This document shows, in pieces, positions 37,801-49,835 of a stretch of DNA of 64,000 bases. Source of the DNA: Polytrichum commune (Eukaryota; Streptophyta; Polytrichopsida; Polytrichales; Polytrichaceae); the NCBI GenBank assembly GCA_950295325.1, contig OX485806.1:622001-686000 (forward strand), written 5' to 3'. Numbering within the stretch: position 1 is the stretch's first letter; the number at the start of each line of letters is the position of its first letter. Below the pieces are notes generated by a model. That model had not been told where the DNA came from. It did no database searches and worked only from the letters and a program-made list of their open reading frames with translations. The position numbers and the translations under genes are program-made.

Positions 37801-40503
37801 TCAATTCGGAAAGTATGATAAGTTTGATTGATTTTGGTGCTGATCCGGAGCCTGTTGTGGCAACTGCCAACGTGCCAGACCCTTTCGCATCAGCTCCTGC
37901 AAACAAAGTGGCCTCAGATCCGTTTGCAGCTCCAGTTGCCTCTGCAAATCAGTCTGTTGTAGACCTGTTTGCACCTGGTCCAGGGGCTACACCATTTGCA
38001 GACCCGTTTGCGGCTGCAGCACCTGCTCCAGCTGTCACTGACCCATTTGCTTCTGGAGCACCTGCTCCAACTGTTGTCGATCCATTTGCCTCTGCTGCAC
38101 CAGTGGGGCAGGTTGCTTCAGATCCTTTTGGATTTGGAGTCCAACCAGCAAGTGGACCTTCTGGAAATTCAAGTTGGGCAACTTTTGATCTCAATGCAAA
38201 TACAGCTCCACCAGAAGGTTATCCAGGTGCTTTTGGTGCAAATGCCGCTGGTCCTGGGTTGACAGCACCATTCAATGCAAGTAGCGCAGCTTGGGGCAAC
38301 AGTACAAATTCTGTAGGGAATGCATGGTCAGCATTTGATCTACAGGCACCTGCGCCTTCAGCTCCAGCCCCAGCTTCAGTTTCAGTCCCATCCCCAGCAC
38401 CACTTTCTCAGGTGAGAAGTTTTTGCTTATCAAGTGTTTCATGGTCACAACCTGCTCTGCGAGGTCTATAAGTATATAGGTTGGCATTGTACATGTAATA
38501 AATTATGCAATTAACTTACTGGCATGAACAAGACTCTGATGTGTCATTTATGGAAGATTTGTCAAACAATTAACCTTGTGTACGATGCTCGTAGCATCTC
38601 CTAAGGTGCATCCTATAATCAATTCCGAATGTATGTAAGATTATATTTATGAAGTTTATCTGTCCTAGGTGAAGGCATCTATCTCAAATGTCACAAAGTT
38701 GTGAGGCTTTTGGCAGGAGTATGTTGACTATTCTCTGAACTGCTGAGGCTTCTTGTATTACTTTACTATACTCTCTTTCACCCTCTCTGCTTTTTTCCTT
38801 TTCTCAATGGTTTTACCCTGAACATGTAACATTTCGTCACTGGAATGGTAAATCCTTCCAGATATCTTTTCATAAGCTTGTTACTATCATCTTTTCATAG
38901 GATGTACTTTACTTGCAACCTACTTCAATGTGAAAGGTAGTACTAGGCTGTTTGAATTGTATTATTTCTCTTTATATCTGGTGAGGCTAGCATGCTCTAA
39001 TGCTTTTTTTGTTTGATGCAATACCAGCAAGCAAATTTCTTTGCTACCCCTGCAGTACCTACAACCTCTGCACAATCATTTGGCCATGTGCAATCAGGGT
39101 TTCCACCACAGCTACAGTCTCAACCACAACCACAACCACAACAAACTCCTGGTTCTGACAGGTTGCAAGCACCAACATCTGTGTCCGGGAGGACTCGTCG
39201 CGAAATTCCACAGGTATATCTAGTTGCATTGGATTCCAGAGATGTTGCTTCCAATATGCCCTTCATATTCTTGCAGGTTTAAGAAGGATTGGCATTTTGT
39301 ATATGTTGTTTCCTTATTGAGTACATGAGTATCTGGAGAAATTTGCAATTGTCAATGTAGAAACAGGTGGATCCAACATTGAACATCCAACTCAAGGTTG
39401 GAGAGTTGGATGTTGGTTTTTCATGTCGGGTTGCACCATTGGCCATAACCACCTTTGGTGCAATGTCTGCATGGTCTTGTGGCTGACTTCAATGCGAGCT
39501 CATGTTGTGAATTGCAGGACTTTTTTGCACAACCTAGTATGTTTGGGATGGCCACTCAACAGGACCTTAGTTTTTCAATGAGTGGTGCTCAATTGGGGGC
39601 ACCCCAATTTCCGCAAGTAAGTCTGCTTCAAGTTCAAGTTATTGACGCACTAGTTACATTTCTATCTCAGTTTTTATGAGACTTTTAGTTTATGAAGTTT
39701 GTTTCTGTTGGTTGTAAAACTAAGATGAGCATTCTATGCAGGGAATGCAACAGGCAACTCCCCAGCCAGCCAGGACAAGAAATCCTTTTGATGATGATGG
39801 CCCACCTGCTCCTGTATGTGCCAAGCGCCATTCTGTTTATACTTTTTAAAGAAATTTTAATATTTGTTCGATGTTTTTCTGCAAGGGTCTGCAAGACACT
39901 TGGGTCCAGGTTGAACTAGACTGCTAACATTTGTTGCTGTGGGCTGCAGTTCAACATGGGCTCTCTTCAAGCAGCTTTGCCGCATGTGGGGGGTCCTAAT
40001 GCTGGTGCAGCTTCTCCTTGGGCACAATCATTGCCACAATATCCCCCTGCCGGTACTGATCTATTCAAGAATCCACTTCCTGATTTGGTCAATAATGAGT
40101 GCACGACTGCACATAGTGTCCTTGAGCATTTGCAATGAAAGATTCAAGAGGTAACTTGGTGCTGTGGCCTTGTCTGCAGGTGGATATGGATTCGGCAACC
40201 AAATTGCTCGTGGCATGGTTCAGTAAGTTCATCAAATACACCTTTCATATTTACTTCTATTTACTTCCTAAGAATGTTCACTACCAGGTCTCCATGACTG
40301 CAGTGTGGATCATTGTGTTATGATATGTCAATTCACTGGAGAAATCGTGGATTGGGTGACCTCAAGTTGCGTTTTGTGTGCTGGGTTGCAGGCAAAATGG
40401 CACACCAGGTGGTTTCCCACAAGGTCAAGGATTCAACCAAGGGGCAGCTTATGGAGGGCCTCCATTCTATTCACAGACTGCCGGCAGTAATCCTTTTGGT
40501 TAA
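34875..40503 (+). CDS. AGD14: ARF GTPase-activating protein, AGD14-like
   Basis: Thirteen coding exons: 34875-34973, 35646-35707, 36360-36447, 36622-36683, 36776-36866, 36975-37385, 37713-38411, 39028-39213, 39518-39616, 39742-39813, 39950-40052, 40180-40222 and 40392-40503, about 708 residues. ARF-GAPs stimulate GTP hydrolysis by ARF GTPases at Golgi and endosomal membranes. The N-terminus carries the zinc finger C27-x2-C30-x16-C47-x2-C50 with the arginine finger at R55 (CSGVHREFTHRVKSISMAKF). After residue about 134 comes a charged region, then a low-complexity part with six DPF motifs (exon 37713-38411), a Gln/Pro stretch (exon 39028-39213) and a Gly/Gln/Tyr tail ending in NPFG; DPF and NPF motifs are known to bind adaptor ears and EH domains. 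The GAP domain and tail resemble Arabidopsis AGD14/ZIGA4. Its 5' leader is duplicated upstream of the helicase and its 3' half at 49.8-53.0 kb. Confidence 0.94.
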
Positions 40504-41042
40504 TAGGATACATCCATATTGTGGATGAGGATTTGTAGGAAGAAATGAAGTTTAAGACTGCCATTTCCTCCACAAGCTGGCTTGATTGGAGTTTGTGAAA
40601 ACTACACTGCCTGGTTATGAGCTGTGTTGCTTTCCTTGCACTGCAGGCAGGGACTGCAAACCCCTAAGATTTCCATCTTGAAGATCTGATACTTTGGGTT
40701 GCACTGTTGGCGAGGAGTGAGCTGGGCCACAAACTCCCAAGCTTGGAGTCTTGGTTGCTGTGTATTGATAATAACCTGAAGCAGAAGTGCCAAGCATATA
40801 GAGGATTCTGTTTTATTTTTATTTTTTAAATTTGTTTAATCAGTGTTGACAAGTGACTGAAAGCCCTTTGCTTGCTTCTTGTCATCTCGTAGAGTAAAAT
40901 TGCCTCCAGAGCTGTGGCTTTGTGATGATAGCAGCGGGTTAGCTGCACAGAGTTGCATCAGGAAGAACCAATTACGACTAGTGATACTCTAGTTATAAGA
41001 CGTATTTGTTAGGGTCTTGGGTAAATCTGTTGTACTAATAAA
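40504..41042 (+). promoter_or_regulatory. AGD14-like 3' UTR with AATAAA
   Basis: AATAAA at 41037-41042 lies about 530 bp after the stop codon. The surrounding block (GAAGCAGAAGTGCCAAGCA and GTGCTCCT) is conserved after the truncated paralogue at 53.2-53.6 kb, where the hexamer reads AATGAA, supporting this as transcript end sequence. Confidence 0.45.
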
Positions 41043-41821
41043 GTGCTCCTCTGTATTTGAGCATGCTTGTGCTCCCTTACCAGTATAATTATCTTGGCTT
41101 TCTACATACCAGTCCTAGCAATTCGTTGTCTGACCAGCTCTATGCTTACATTTTGTACCCGGTAGTTGATGCACTCCTGATTTTGAGCCAATTTAGATAG
41201 AGAGGATTGTAAGGGCATAATGAAATGACAGGAAATTGTTTCTGGCCAGAAGTCTATGTAAATGGTTTCTGAGAGTCAATTTGTTTACAGATCTAGAGTC
41301 TAGAGAAAATGCTCTCAGTCTCAAGAATAGAGTGCTGTGAGTTTCAATACCTTAGGAGAGTGGGAATTTTCACACATGAGTGTACCCCTCATCCATCCAA
41401 CATAAAGAGTAGCCCCCCTATAGGTTGTGGCCGATTTGTTTCAAATGACTTGGACTAGACTATAGGTTCCTTGTTGGATGGCTGCAGCTATGTCTCCAAG
41501 GTGTGAGTGTGCGGGTTGGTTTGCACACACAATAATTATCTTCGAAGTATGGGTGTGTGCAGGTCGCTTGACACCTAATTACCAAGGAGGGTGACAACGC
41601 TGTTGACTGTATAGATCAGGGATTCTCAGAATCAGAGACCCCACATTAGTCTCGTCACTTCAAATTTGAATGAATCAGCAACTAACCTAAGGGATGTGGT
41701 GGTAAGTTGTAAGTGGTTGCTTTTTCAAAGTACCTCTCTGATTTCAGGTGATTCATGTAGGTTGTTAAGGACTACCAGTAGGGAGAGGCGCCGTACTTAA
41801 GGCATCCAATGTTTGGGAGAT

Positions 41822-42017
41822 TTTTGGGCATAATCAGTCAAAATTGTAGTGTTTTCAAGTCCAACCAGTCATGTGTTGTGATCTTTCAGTTTCTCTTTAT
41901 TAATTTGAGGTATACTTTATAGATTCTTCTAAAATGATCAGTAATTTTCGTGATGCCTTGAGCTTCAACCGGTTATTTCTCAAACTTCACTGGTTCATCT
42001 GTAACTAGTGGTCGGTT
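41822..42017 (+). repeat. Dispersed repeat family C, copy 2
   Basis: Carries TTTTTGGGCATAATC, TTTTCAAGTCCAACC, CATGTGTTGTGATCTTTC, TAGATTCTTCTAAAATGATC and CACTGGTTCATCTGTAACTA in family order. Confidence 0.75.
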
Positions 42018-42328
42018 CGTCCTGTTCATTGAAGGCACCCACCACCTCGCATTGCGTGCGAACAGTGTTCAGAATAGCTTTTGTTGGGTGAAGATCAAAC
42101 TTGGCCTGCATCCTAATGTAAGGTCTATACATTTAAGATATATAGAGCATCCTCATTGTATACGTGAGGAAAAAACACAGATCTTAACAAATGAAAACAC
42201 ATTGCCAAACATGAATAAATTGTTTTCACCACAACATGAATATAGGGGGAATTTTCTTTTCACTGCATGTAGTATAGTAAATATTGTATTTAATACTGTC
42301 ATATAGTATTTCTTTTGTCACTGGTAAC

Positions 42329-42629
42329 TACACAAAATATGATATCTGGTGTAAATACGAACGCATACACTAAATACCAATTACCCTATGAATACGAACC
42401 CTAAACACTAAATATCAGCTATGGTAATTTGTGGAAGTTACATGTTTAAATTTAGTGTTAGTAAGGATATGAAAACAAATGATATAATAAGGGAGGTGGC
42501 AGTAGGGAAGATAGCGGCACATTTATGTAACACTAATTGTCAAAGAATTGAAAATCTAATTAGTGTTGAGCATGGTAAGGTGGTAACAACACTAAATATA
42601 ATCAAACACTAAATATCATATTTTGTGTA
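42329..42629 (-). mobile_element. MITE family E, copy 1 (inverted relative to copy 2)
   Basis: 301 bp bounded by perfect 16-bp inverted repeats TACACAAAATATGATA and TATCATATTTTGTGTA. The inside contains several AACACTAAATAT and TTTAGTGTT blocks and is the reverse complement of 43016-43274 in order. Confidence 0.85.
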
Positions 42630-43015
42630 CTGTGATGACACCTCTAGAATAAGTTTACAAATATTGTAGACCTTGGACAACTGCCAAAATAACTATAGTC
42701 AACTAGATTCTTTTCAATACATTTAGGGAACAACTATAATTAACTAGGAAAAATTCAAACCAATTTGAAGAACAACTCAAGTTAACCAGGATAATTTAAG
42801 ACTAGATTCATGAACAACTATAGTTAACTAGAAAAATTCCAAGCATTATTATATATTCAAAGAAGTTCTCCTCCTGATTCGCTTCAATTGAGGTCTTTAA
42901 TATGCTTGGGCCATTAAGGATTATCAAGAAATGACTTTAAACAATCACTCTTAGTGTTGGGTTCCAGAACGACCTCCATGTACACCACCAAAACAAATAA
43001 CACACTACACTAAAT

Positions 43016-43274
43016 AAGATATTTAGTGTTTGATTATATTTAATGTTGTTACCACCCTACCCTGCTCAACACTAACTTTCAATTTTTTTGACAATTAGTG
43101 TTAGAAGATATTTGAAGATATGTTGGAATTCTTCTTTTATCATTGTTTTTTTTCATATCCTTACTAACACTAAATTCAAACATGTAACTTCCACATATTA
43201 CCATAGTTTATATTTAGTGTTTGAGTTTACATTTAATGTTACTTACTTTCATAGGGTTATTGGTATTTAGTGTA
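43016..43274 (+). mobile_element. MITE family E, copy 2
   Basis: Starts TACACTAAATAAGATATTTA and ends TATTTAGTGTA. Shares GTTTGATTATATTTAATGTT, CAACACTAACTTTCAATT, CATGTAACTTCCACATATTA and TTTCATAGGGTTA with the third copy at 54580-54874. Confidence 0.85.
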
Positions 43275-44060
43275 GTGACACTACAACACTACAATATAAT
43301 TTTGTGGACATGTTGTGCTCAACTGTAGTTAACTAGATATCTAGTTAACTAGATATAACTATAATTAACTAGATTTTCCGGCAAACCAAATTTGAAACAA
43401 CTATAGTTAACTACATTTGTTAGCGGGCCAAATCGCAAACAACTATATTTACGAAAGGCAACTAGTTAACTAATAGTTGAATTAGTTGGTTAGTTGTCCA
43501 AGGTCTGAAATATTGTCATCCCAACTTACTTTAGTTCATTTGAATGTCAATTATTGATACAAAGCTTGGTATATTATGCAACATAACATTTTCCACAATG
43601 AAATATTGTGAGGTTTACATTTAGTGTTGGTGACAATACGCGGGCATTTTACAATTAATCTATACAAGAAATTGGTGACACAAAATACACTATTCAATGT
43701 AATTTCTCAATGATATCATATAGGAGGTGCTTGACTACTGGCTACCTGATAGCAACAAAGCAAGTCTTCTATTATACAAATTTTTTTCCCCTTCCTAGCC
43801 TTTTTCCATACTATTCTATCCCATAACAAGTTTCTTATAGTCTCAGTTCATCCATCCTCTAAACCCCACGAACTAGGGTGCCATGAGCTCTAATCCATCT
43901 GCAAGGGCCCACAACACTTATTAACTACAATGCATCCAACCCATGTTTCTTGAATAACTTACCTTTATTAGTCTTTTGCCGACTCTTTCAAGTACGTGAC
44001 ATGCCTACTGTGAGCCCTCCCCTAGCACTCACCATACTTTAATGGCCACCCTTGAGCAGG

Positions 44061-44283
44061 TACACTAAATATGATATTTAATGTCACTTTCTATTTGGAG
44101 TTACAAAACAATGTATCTTATTTATTTATTACTAATGTAATTTTTACGAAAGAAAGTTGTTCATGTTCCATAATGCTAAACAACCGATTTGACATTTATT
44201 GGTAAAATGTGAGGTATACAATAAATAGGTATAATTGCAAAATTTCATATAGTAAGTGACACTAAATACAATATTTAGTGTAG
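44061..44283. mobile_element. MITE family B, copy 3
   Basis: Left end TACACTAAATATGATATTTA, right end GTGACACTAAATACAATATT followed by TAGTGTA. Both ends are short palindromes and mutual inverted repeats; the interior matches copies at 12.2 and 21.2 kb. Confidence 0.85.
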
Positions 44284-44527
44284 TTAGGATAGGGCGGCAT
44301 AAGGCTTTAAGTAGGGTACACTAATGGGAGGTGGGTATAGGGGGCGGAATTAGACATGGGGTGGGATTGGTATTGTCTATCTTAAGCCTATCAGTTTGCA
44401 ATCGTGTTAGCATGACATTGGTCTTAATAAAACACAAGGAATTTTTGCTAGTCACCATTGGAGCCACTTTGCTTATAGCTTACATGACATTACTCAATAG
44501 TTAGTGCTCATTCAATGGCCCCTTGTA

Positions 44528-44936
44528 ATTATAATAGTGTGGGAAATTAGTGAAGGTGATACTAAATTTCATTACGCTACGAAATTAGTGTTACCATAAT
44601 ATCTAGAGTACTAGGAGTCCAAAGTATCAAAGTGCCAAAAACTCTCATTGCAAGCTCTCTTCAGTCTCTTAATGTTAGGAGATGCCTCAGGAGTGAGAGG
44701 CGCCGACTGAAATGACGACGAAGAAGCCTCTTTGAGCTCACTTAAACAAGTTATACACTCTACGAACACCTTAGAACGCACACTAACCTTCTTGAAATGT
44801 ATAGTAAATGAGCATGGATTCATGAATTTAATACGGCTTAGTAAAAATTTACGCTCTCACTCATTTTGAGGTTTGGCAAAATAGTGCGTGTTTCGGGAAT
44901 TAGTACCACACATAGTAAATGGGGTAATCTGTGTAG
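44528..44936. mobile_element. Long-TIR element, decayed copy
   Basis: Blocks GTGTGGGAAATTAGTGAAGG, GATACTAAAT, GAACACCTTAGAACGCACAC and a right end GGGGTAATCTGTGTAG align with the 47533-47949 element. The interior differs from that element over about 200 bp. Confidence 0.65.
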
Positions 44937-45424
44937 TTGTCCCCAACGATAGAGTTGTTTCACAAAGTATTTCCTTTTCATCAAACCGTGCAATCTCATT
45001 GGGAAGACTCTTGGTTAGTGCACGGCCATGACCCTTTCAAATATTTGCAAATATCTGCATGCTACACGCAAGCGAGACATCATACGACTGATGAGTGTAG
45101 GGGCCACCAACACCACCAAACACAAACCCCGAAAATCCAAGATAAGAATGCCAAAATCATCAAGTGACGTTTCGTTTTCACTCGCTTCTTTACATTTAAG
45201 TTGGTATGACTCTAGGCTCTTTGAGGCCCAACTTGGCATGATGCTCAACTCCCTCAAGGTAATTTGGCATTCTTTTTGGGACATCAAGTATGTACTATGT
45301 TAATTATCTTCATGCCACCTCAACCATGCTATACATACATAATGTCCCAATTCATCTCCCATCACCAAGGTTTTAAGGTGTGCGGGTGTTTTATTTTGGG
45401 TTACTTATCTTAATGGGTCATCTG

Positions 45425-45760
45425 TGTTTGATTGGTGTGTGGTTCGGTGAGGGTCAAAGAAATCACACCATTAAGATTGGATTATATCTTCATATTTTAT
45501 TTCATTTCTCCAAACTCAACTGGAAGGATCTATGTATTTGGTTAAGATTTCAACAAAATCGCAGTTCTGATAACCGTAGGCAAATAAGGAGAAGTTCGAA
45601 CTTTAATTTGATTTTTGTTGACACTTCATTACAGATTATTTGCTATTGTGACACACGTTTCGTTATGTAAATCTAATCAATAGAAGTTGGAGAACATGTA
45701 AACCGAAACCGAAGAACACCCACAAACCAAGTTATTGTACTAGTTGGAGATTGATGAGGT
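45425..45760 (+). repeat. Dispersed repeat family D, copy 2 (uninterrupted)
   Basis: GTGTGGTTCGGTGAGGGTCA, CACACCATTAAGATTGGA, AAATAAGGAGAAGTTCG, TTCATTACAGATTATTTGCT, TTTCGTTATGTAA and GTTGGAGAACATG parallel the 21.1-21.6 kb copy, without the nested MITE. Confidence 0.7.
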
Positions 45761-47532
45761 TAACCTACACCCATGGGGAGGCCGGTCAACCATGGCCATT
45801 CATTGTATGTGCATGTATTAATGTTAAAGTTCGGGTGCAACATCATTTGAGTACAAAATGATAGTACGCAAATCATACCTTTCACAAGCAAAAATGCACA
45901 AGCTAGCATAGTTAGTCACGAACTATTTGTTTTCAACACCAATTGTTGCAGAATTTAGATTCGAGGTGACTTGCAACCTTCGAAGTTTTTCTAGTACAAC
46001 TAGAAGACAAATGCTTACTTTCGAGTAGGTGACAATAATGTGAGGTCCGACTCACTTTCGGTAGCCTTGGAGTCTGCGATGCACACCACCATAGCCATCG
46101 TGAAGCCCACTTGTGTCTAAGGTGACCGTTCGATGGGTGTCACCTAACAAACAAATCAATAATTTATGAACAAGCGTTCCACCGAAAACTAAAGATATAT
46201 CTTTTGGTTATATCCGAATAATGTACACTAAGTGTTTGAGTAGGTGTCCATTATTGGGGCTGGGGGGGGGTGACTTCATGGGGAGGGTTGAATAATATGA
46301 CGTGTGACTGAGGGGTATTATTTAAAGTGTATATTGATGAGTCAGATTGATTGAATGGACCATTCATTTACTTAATTATCTAATTCATGATCTTTTAAGG
46401 GTCCATATGATTACTCAAGCCTTGAAGGAAATTAGAAAAACAAAATCCAAATATCAAAGACAAAGATATTTCTAACAGTTTGAGTGTCAAAATTGAGACA
46501 AAGTTATGAAGGAATGGCACTAAGAAACATTGAGTTCTGAGTGGTAGTTACTTTTGTGTTGACGACCATAAATTTTAAACTTATGTAATTTAGGTTTCAG
46601 AAATATTGTCATTACACACTCGATGGCATAAACAACACACAAATGCTCCATTATTGACATAAACGTAATTTATCCCACACAGTTGATTATATTTAAGAAT
46701 AGATTAAAATAATTGGATATATATTATATAGGACTGTATATTAGTTATAATCCATCATGACATATTTTATCCATCATATATTACCTCAATTTGTTTTCAA
46801 AGGTTTTGGTACAAGTAATAAATTACACCATATCTTTGGTCTCACTGTTCTAACTCAATTTTTCTAAGTCACCCCCCTGGGGTGTCTACATGATAAGGGG
46901 ACTTAGTGCGCTTTCTTATTAAACATTCAAGGTGTTACAAGACAATCCATGTAATGTGTGGATTGCTAGTAATTAAAGAACTGTAACGAAATTGATTTTA
47001 GAATCCGAGAACCTAAAAGGTAGATGGAACTAGTAATGGAGTAGTCAAGACCAAGTTGTTCTTTTATAAGAACATGAGATCAATATGAATCGGTAAATGC
47101 CTCTTTAAAATGAGAAATCAACCAATACGTCTCCGAGTCCCCCTTCAATTTACATATAAGACGTTGTATAACAAGTTTTCATGTGGAACTTTGTAAAACA
47201 TTGTATGGAGATATCATGTGCATTTAGGTTGCCTTTGTGAATACTAGGTTACCTCTTTCCTCATGTGAAGGAGCACGTATAAGGTGACTTACCTTACAAA
47301 CCATAATGATGACAAGGCTAGTTATAATAACCTTGGCTAGAGCTTGGTGGTGTCATGTGAACTCATCCATTGGAAAAGTGAAAATGCAATGTAAGGAGAA
47401 TTTCCATTTTTTATTTATTTTTACTTGTAAGTATTTTGGCTCCAAGACTGGCATCAAAAATTCCAAATCAGAAAGGTAAAGTAGGACTTAACTAAATTGA
47501 ATGTGCCTCAACTTATAAAGGACTTGTGTTTA

Positions 47533-47949
47533 CTACACTGATTATCCCAATTGGTGAAGGAGGGTCAATAGTGAGTGTGGGAAATTTGTGAAGGTGATAC
47601 TAAATCTCTTTTCGCTATGAAATTCGTGCCACCAAAAGTTCTAGGAAGCACTGTTCATCCCGACACTATTCACCAAAAATACCATTCATAGTAACATTAT
47701 TCATTGAAAGTTCTGGTACTACACATCTAGGCACTATTCACTTTGCATATAGTCTTAATTTTTAATTTTCAATTTTTTTAATCACGCCACAACACCTTAG
47801 AACACACACTAATTTTCCTGAAATGTATGCTCAATGAGCATGTATTCATGGAATTAGTATCACCTAGCAAAATGTTTAGCCCTCACTAATTTTGCGACTT
47901 GGAAAAAGAGTGTGTGTTTCGGGTGCACTAATTGGGATAATCAGTGTAG
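47533..47949. mobile_element. DNA-transposon-like element with 20-bp perfect TIRs
   Basis: CTACACTGATTATCCCAATT at 47533-47552 is exactly mirrored at 47930-47949. The 417-bp interior is non-coding and holds repeated CACTATTCA and ATTCATTGAAA blocks. Relatives lie near 10.6 and 44.5 kb. No convincing target-site duplication. Confidence 0.85.
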
Positions 47950-49500
47950 AGCCCCATCATCCTTTACTTAAGCTTAGACACCACGAAGCCCAAGTCTAGA
48001 CACTTTCTCCACTCATCTTCTTCTGCTTGTTGTCTTGAGGAACAACTTCCACTTGGCGACCTGTAAATGTGACTAGTTTCACCTCACCCCAAGGTTTGAA
48101 CCTTTCTCCTGTTGAAAGAATCCAGGGAAATGCTTCGTGGAGACACACGATGAATTTTTGTCTCTGAATTGCAGTAGAATCCACCTCCTAGAGAACCTCA
48201 ATTAGGATTCTAATGCAATTCTTAAGCAATTCTAGGTGGATTCTAATGCAATTAGGGTGAGTCCCCTGGTGGCATTAGTCTAGTGGAAAGAAAGTAAAAA
48301 TAAAACCTGGAAACTCCCATGATCACTGTAAGTAATTAATTCAGGTCCATGAGCAAGTTCTCTCATTGCATTGGGACCCCCTAAAAATTTGTTCTTGCAG
48401 TTGATTCTTTCAGACAGAAAAAAAGCGCAGCCATAGCCACCGTCTACTATTTAGGTGTTTAATTTTACTTTTTTTAAATGAATAAAAAAGGCACTTGCAG
48501 GAGACATCATAAAGTGGGGCTGAAATCCCAAGGAAGAGGCCTGGTCTTCCGGATTCGGCTTCTGTCTGCACAAGAATTGTCTGTAAATTCGGTGCTTCAC
48601 ATTTACAGTTTGCAACTTGGTGAGAAATCATCAGAGTCGAGGGATACCGACAGGCTTACTAAGCTTGTGCACCTTCAAGGCTTAAATTGGCACTGTTAGC
48701 TTCATGTTTGAGTCACCGTGGTTGATGATGATAATGGTGATGGATATTTTGTGACCAAATTTATCAGAGGAAGAATTTCAGTGAAGTTGGTGGTGGAGTG
48801 TGCTTACAGACCGTCGTTGGATATATAGTTTCTTGCTACTAGTAGTTGCTGAGGTTTTTAGGGGTTATTGGATCTCCCTCTTGAGTAGATTGGCGAGCTG
48901 TTGCTCTTTAAGAAAACCCAACTTCTGCAAGTGGAGAGCATCCAAGCGTTGCAGAGGGGAGGTGCAAATTAGCGTTGCTGAGAATTTCCATCACCTAAAG
49001 GTATGTGGCCCTGTTGTGGGCACTTCCAACTCCACAGAAATTCGTCGGCTTTGGGAAATTGTCTCATTTTATTAGCAGTTCCGAATCACACAGATTTGTC
49101 GTTTCAAGTTTCGGAATCGAAGTAGAGATGCAAAAAGCTACAAGACTAGTCCCAAGTGAAGTTTCTCTAACTCAGACCTACAACGGTCACCTTGTGGGCA
49201 CTTCTTCCATCTCCACATAGGATTCGCAACACATCGGGATTTCAACTGGGGAATGTTCTCTTCCAGTTAGCAATTGCGGCTCACACGCACAAACTGTCAG
49301 ATTTTCAAGTTTCAGAATGGATGTTGAGATGCTCAAGTTATAGGAGGTCACATGATTTTCTTTCCTCTCTAAGTGATCGCATGGTCCCAATTTGTGTCTT
49401 GGACGAGTCACGTAGGAGGTTGTTAGAGGCTTTCGGCAAGCAAGTGACGAATTTATCCAAGTCTATCTAATTGTGCCCTAATTTGAATCAAAGAGTATAT

Positions 49501-49671
49501 CACTACAAGCATAAGAGTCCTGGGTAATTGACCTGCATAATTTGTAAAATTGTCCTATGTCACTGGAGAATCTGCAAATTTACTAGAGTGGTAGATTTGC
49601 ATATTTCTTCTAACGACGCAGGACGATTGCCGAGAGACTCATAATATGCTGGGAGTGATGTAGTAGTAGTG
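49501..49671. mobile_element. Possible CACTA-type MITE, degenerate
   Basis: Left end CACTACAAGCATAAGAGTCC, right end GTAGTAGTAGTG; inside are GTCCTATGTCACTGGAGAAT and inverted GAGACTCATAATATGC. It resembles the clearer element at 59958-60081 but lacks a target-site duplication, so the right border is uncertain. Confidence 0.45.
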
Positions 49672-49835
49672 CTTATAGGCTGATGGAGAGATTTGAATGT
49701 TTTCTAAATACATCTGACAGCTACTCACCTAAGTTTTGTTTCATGCATTGGCAGCGGACGGGATTATTATATTGCTAGCCCCGGAGCACCACGTCGCAAC
49801 GACTTCCGAACAATATTCATAAACTCGCAAACAAA

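Larger units (their letters stand above)
41043..49835. other. MITE-rich intergenic region between the two AGD14-like copies
   Basis: It contains family C, B, D and E elements and two long-TIR elements. The remaining DNA is AT-rich and unannotated. The minus-strand open frame at 47996-48184 and the plus-strand frames near 44.9-45.3 and 48.5-49.5 kb show no recognisable domain; I do not call them genes. No ARF-GAP domain exons were found here. Confidence 0.5.

Noticed and set aside
47996-48184. Minus-strand open frame with a plausible protein-like composition
   Set aside because: Only 62 codons, no recognised homologue and no flanking exons; kept out of the gene list.
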